DNA of 64,000 nucleotides. Source: Natrinema versiforme JCM 10478 (lineage in GTDB: Archaea; Halobacteriota; Halobacteria; Halobacteriales; Natrialbaceae). Made by a program: the position numbers and the translations under genes. The stretch spans positions 29,303 to 93,302 of the forward strand of contig NZ_AOID01000047.1 of assembly GCF_000337195.1 (NCBI RefSeq). Reading direction: 5' to 3'. Below, piece after piece: positions 61,855 through 64,000 of the stretch; the stretch's first letter is position 1; the number at the start of each line of letters is the position of its first letter. The notes below the pieces were generated by a model. That model saw only the letters and a program-made list of their open reading frames with translations, was not told the DNA's origin and searched no databases.

Positions 61855-61896
61855 CTTTAAGTACCTCTGGTTACAAGGTGAAGATACGACGGAGGA
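61855..61896 (+). repeat. Promoter-like direct repeat, copy 2
   Basis: Opens CTTTAAGTACCTCTGG, then TTACAAGGTGAAG and GACGGAGG, 131 bp after copy 1. Each copy could act as TATA plus start region for a short RNA. Confidence 0.6.
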
Positions 61897-62043
61897 GCGG
61901 CCATTCTCGAGGCAGCTACGATCCACCAGCGTCCAGCATCCTATTCGTTGTGAGTCGCGGCGACCACCGTCCAGCGCCGACTCTCCACGAGTCCTCGAGC
62001 CGGCTTCAGCGAACTTATTTTCCGCCCGCGGGAACCGGCGACC

Positions 62044-62649
62044 ATGGAGTCCGACACGCGGATTCGCGTCGCGACCGCGGCGGACGCGGCCGCCGTCCGA
62101 GACATCTACGCCCCGTTCTGTGAATCCACGGCGGTCACCTTCGAGGAGACGCCGCCCGGCGAGGCCGAACTGGCCGATCGGATCGAGTCGACCCTCGAGG
62201 ACCATCCGTGGCTGGTCTGCGAGATCGACGGCGACGTTGTCGGCTACGCCTACGCGGGCCCGCTGCGCAAGCGCCGCGCCTACCAGTGGGTCGTCGAGCT
62301 ATCGGTCTACGTCGCCAAGTCGGCTCGCCAGTCCGGGGTGGGTCGCGCGCTCTACGAGTCCCTGTTCGCCGTCCTCGAGCGGCAGGGAATCCGGGACGCT
62401 TACGCCGTGACGACGGTTCCGAACCCCGAAACGGAGCGGTTCCACGAGCGGATGGGGTTCGAGCGACTGGTCGATTTCCCGCGGATCGGCTACACCCAAG
62501 ACCACTGGCAGGACGTGGCGTGGTGGCGACGCCCCCTCGCCGAGAAGTCCGACGCGCCCGATCGGCCGCGCCCGTTTCCGGCGGTTCGCGAGGACGAGGA
62601 CTGGGAGTCGCTCGTGCGGACGGGTCTCGAGTCGCTCGAGCGGTCGTAG
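62044..62649 (+). CDS. GNAT N-acetyltransferase (phosphinothricin acetyltransferase-like)
   Basis: 201 residues. IRVATAADAAAVRDIYAPFCESTAVTFEE and the acetyl-CoA segment VAKSARQSGVGRALYESLFAVLERQG match the Pat/MnaT branch. FHERMGFERLVDFPRIGYTQDHWQDVAWWRRPL is the C-terminal signature. Such enzymes acetylate phosphinothricin, methionine sulfone or similar amino acids. A C-terminal acidic tail of about 35 residues is extra. Leaderless behind CTTATTTT. Confidence 0.88.
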   Translation: MESDTRIRVATAADAAAVRDIYAPFCESTAVTFEETPPGEAELADRIESTLEDHPWLVCEIDGDVVGYAYAGPLRKRRAYQWVVELSVYVAKSARQSGVGRALYESLFAVLERQGIRDAYAVTTVPNPETERFHERMGFERLVDFPRIGYTQDHWQDVAWWRRPLAEKSDAPDRPRPFPAVREDEDWESLVRTGLESLERS

Positions 62650-62713
62650 CGCAACCTCCGAGCGGTACGTCTCGACCGAAGTCACTTAGTGCGACCACCC
62701 ACTGGTATCTTCC

Positions 62714-63379
62714 GTGAATCCCTCGAACTGGCGGACCTATCTCGTGACCCAAGCGTCGCTGTCGGCCGACCGGTCGACGCCCGATATCGTCCGCGCGGCC
62801 ATTGACGGCGGTATCGACGCCGTCCAACTGCGCGAGAAGGACACGAGCGCCCGATCGCGGTACGAACTCGGCCTCGAGGTGCGCGAGCTCACGGCCGCGG
62901 CGGGCGTCGAGCTGATCGTCAACGACCGCGTCGACATCGCGCGGGCGATCGACGCCGACGGCGTCCACGTCGGCCAGTCCGACCTGTCGGTCGCGGTCGC
63001 CCGCGATCTGCTGGGGCCGGACGCGATCGTCGGCTGTTCGGCGTCGACGGTCGCGGACGCCCGGAACGCGGAAGCCGAGGGGGCGGATTACCTCGGCGTC
63101 GGCGCGGTCTACGGAACGTCCTCGAAGGACGTCGAGCCGGACGAGAACGGAGTGGGGCCGGAACGGATCGCCGACATCGCCGACGCGGTCTCGATCCCGA
63201 TCGTCGGGATCGGCGGTATCACGGCCGACAACGCCGCCCCGGTCGTCGACGCGGGTGCGGCGGGCGTCGCCGCCATCTCCGAGATTACGGCAGCCCCGGA
63301 TCCGAAAGGTGCGACCGAAGCGCTTGCTCGCGCCGCCGAAACGACGAAGGCGGTCGACGCCGGAGGGAACGGACGATGA
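62714..63379 (+). CDS. thiE: Thiamine-phosphate synthase
   Basis: 221 residues from GTG at 62714. YLVTQASLSADRST, DAVQLREKDTSAR, NDRVDIARAIDADGVHVGQSD and GVGAVYGTSSKDV are ThiE motifs for HMP-PP and thiazole phosphate binding. The TIM barrel is of normal length. The stop overlaps the thiM start (ATGA). Confidence 0.95.
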   Translation: MNPSNWRTYLVTQASLSADRSTPDIVRAAIDGGIDAVQLREKDTSARSRYELGLEVRELTAAAGVELIVNDRVDIARAIDADGVHVGQSDLSVAVARDLLGPDAIVGCSASTVADARNAEAEGADYLGVGAVYGTSSKDVEPDENGVGPERIADIADAVSIPIVGIGGITADNAAPVVDAGAAGVAAISEITAAPDPKGATEALARAAETTKAVDAGGNGR

Positions 63380-64000
63380 GCGTTACAGACGCGACCGCCG
63401 ACGACCTCGCGGACTCGGTTCGAGCGGTTCGGGAGACGGAGCCGCTCGTCCAGCACCTGACCAACACGGTGACGATCAACGACGTGGCGAACCTGACGCT
63501 GCACTGGGGCGGGCTGCCGGTGATGGCCGACTCCTTCGGGGACGCCGGCGAGATGGCCGAGCTCGCGCGCGCGATCACGATCAACATCGGACAGGTCCCC
63601 GATGCCCGCGTCGAGGCCATGCACGAGGCCGCCCGGAAAGCGAACGAGCGCGGCATCCCGGTCGTCCTCGACCCCGTCGGCGTCGGCTCGACGCCCTCGC
63701 GCGAGGCGGTCGCCGAGAGCCTCCTCTCGGAGATCGACTTCGCCGTCATCAAGGGCAACTACGGCGAGATCAGCGCGCTCGCCGGCGTCGAAGCCGACGT
63801 GCAAGGCGTCGAATCCATCGGCGACTACGACGAGATCGAGCAGACGGCGCAATCGCTCGCCGAGTCGACCGGCGCGATCGTCGTCGCCTCGGGCGTCACG
63901 GACGTCGTTGCGGACGCCGACGGCGCGGTGCGGGTCGCCGCCGGCCACGACATGCTCGGCGAGGTCGTCGGTACCGGCTGCATGCTCGGCGCGACCGTCG
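63376..64000 (+). CDS. thiM: Hydroxyethylthiazole kinase, cut by the window end
   Basis: 208 residues visible. LVQHLTNTVTINDVANLTLHWGG, VLDPVGVGSTPSR, the segment from FAVIKGNYGEISALAGVE and GEVVGTGCMLGATV (catalytic Cys) are typical. It phosphorylates 5-(2-hydroxyethyl)-4-methylthiazole for ThiE. Typical length is 260-280 residues, so roughly 60 are missing. Confidence 0.95.
   Translation, partial: MSVTDATADDLADSVRAVRETEPLVQHLTNTVTINDVANLTLHWGGLPVMADSFGDAGEMAELARAITINIGQVPDARVEAMHEAARKANERGIPVVLDPVGVGSTPSREAVAESLLSEIDFAVIKGNYGEISALAGVEADVQGVESIGDYDEIEQTAQSLAESTGAIVVASGVTDVVADADGAVRVAAGHDMLGEVVGTGCMLGATV

Larger units (their letters stand above)
61434..62043. other. 610-bp gene-free stretch with a diverged direct repeat
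   Basis: The frames here lack acidic bias and ribosome sites. The notable content is a 42-bp sequence present twice in direct orientation (61724-61765 and 61855-61896), each copy opening with a TATA-like CTTTAAG. The downstream acetyltransferase has its own CTTATTTT box at about 62014. Confidence 0.5.

Overview
The window comes from a haloarchaeon (class Halobacteria), probably of the Natrinema/Haloterrigena/Natronorubrum type. The evidence is high GC, strongly acidic proteins, archaeal information-processing genes (RadA, NMD3, IF-6, L31e, L39e, L20a/LX, prefoldin alpha, FtsY), leaderless genes about 25 nt behind TTTAWA-type TATA boxes, GGAGGTGA-type Shine-Dalgarno sites inside operons, and several small protein families known from haloarchaea. 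The genus cannot be fixed from the sequence alone. There is no rRNA, CRISPR array, integrase or intact transposon. Bases 12-30 are a Tn5/Nextera mosaic end, so the left edge is a contig end carrying adapter and hemL is artificially truncated there. The right edge cuts thiM.

Layout. 1-4.8 kb: hemL, an ammonium transporter fused to a P-II signal protein, and hemB, all on the minus strand. 5-9.2 kb: an MFS transporter, a zinc ribbon, a TrmB-type regulator, a zinc-containing ferredoxin, a PHP phosphoesterase and small conserved proteins. 9.5-13.6 kb: a zinc alcohol dehydrogenase with a palindromic operator candidate, a nuclease-like DUF protein and Cys-rich proteins. 13.7-17.3 kb: a tRNA-like gene, an XPD/DinG-type helicase, and tRNA-His followed by a small cluster of tRNA-His 3'-end repeats. 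17.3-24.6 kb: an alpha/beta hydrolase, a duplicated YjdF-type membrane protein, an aldo/keto reductase, an nmd3-taw2 operon and an AEC transporter. 24.7-28.1 kb: a siroheme nitrite/sulfite reductase overlapped by an FrhB-type F420 oxidoreductase. 28.3-33.1 kb: the translation/secretion cluster L39e-L31e-IF6 and L20a-pfdA-ftsY, split by an ASCH gene. 33.2-38.1 kb: a secreted HExxH protein, ThpR, an FAD oxidoreductase, a TPR protein and DUF424. 38.1-42 kb: an ABC-2 exporter divergent from a helix-turn-helix/membrane-protein cluster. 42.4-44.9 kb: sufS, a degenerate receiver protein and sufU. 45-53.9 kb: a six-gene siderophore operon. 54.4-64 kb: radA, a beta-propeller protein, a histidine kinase, pspAB-htpX, a creatininase, an acetyltransferase and thiE-thiM.

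How the genes work together. Nitrogen is served by Amt-PII and the siroheme reductase. Iron and Fe-S metabolism is served by the siderophore operon, which has the gene order of rhizobial rhbABCDEF and two DtxR/IdeR-type palindromes around its TATA box, together with SufS/SufU and two heme genes.

The most unusual feature is regulatory. Several operon-leading genes that carry Shine-Dalgarno sites (amt-PII, the siroheme reductase, the siderophore operon, and more weakly the MFS and AEC transporters) are preceded by a mini-ORF of 11-26 codons. Its stop codon overlaps, or nearly touches, the start codon of the main gene. In the reductase case a hairpin covering the ribosome site lies inside the mini-ORF. 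This looks like translation-coupled leader peptides on mostly leaderless mRNAs. That reading is inference, but the geometry is directly visible.
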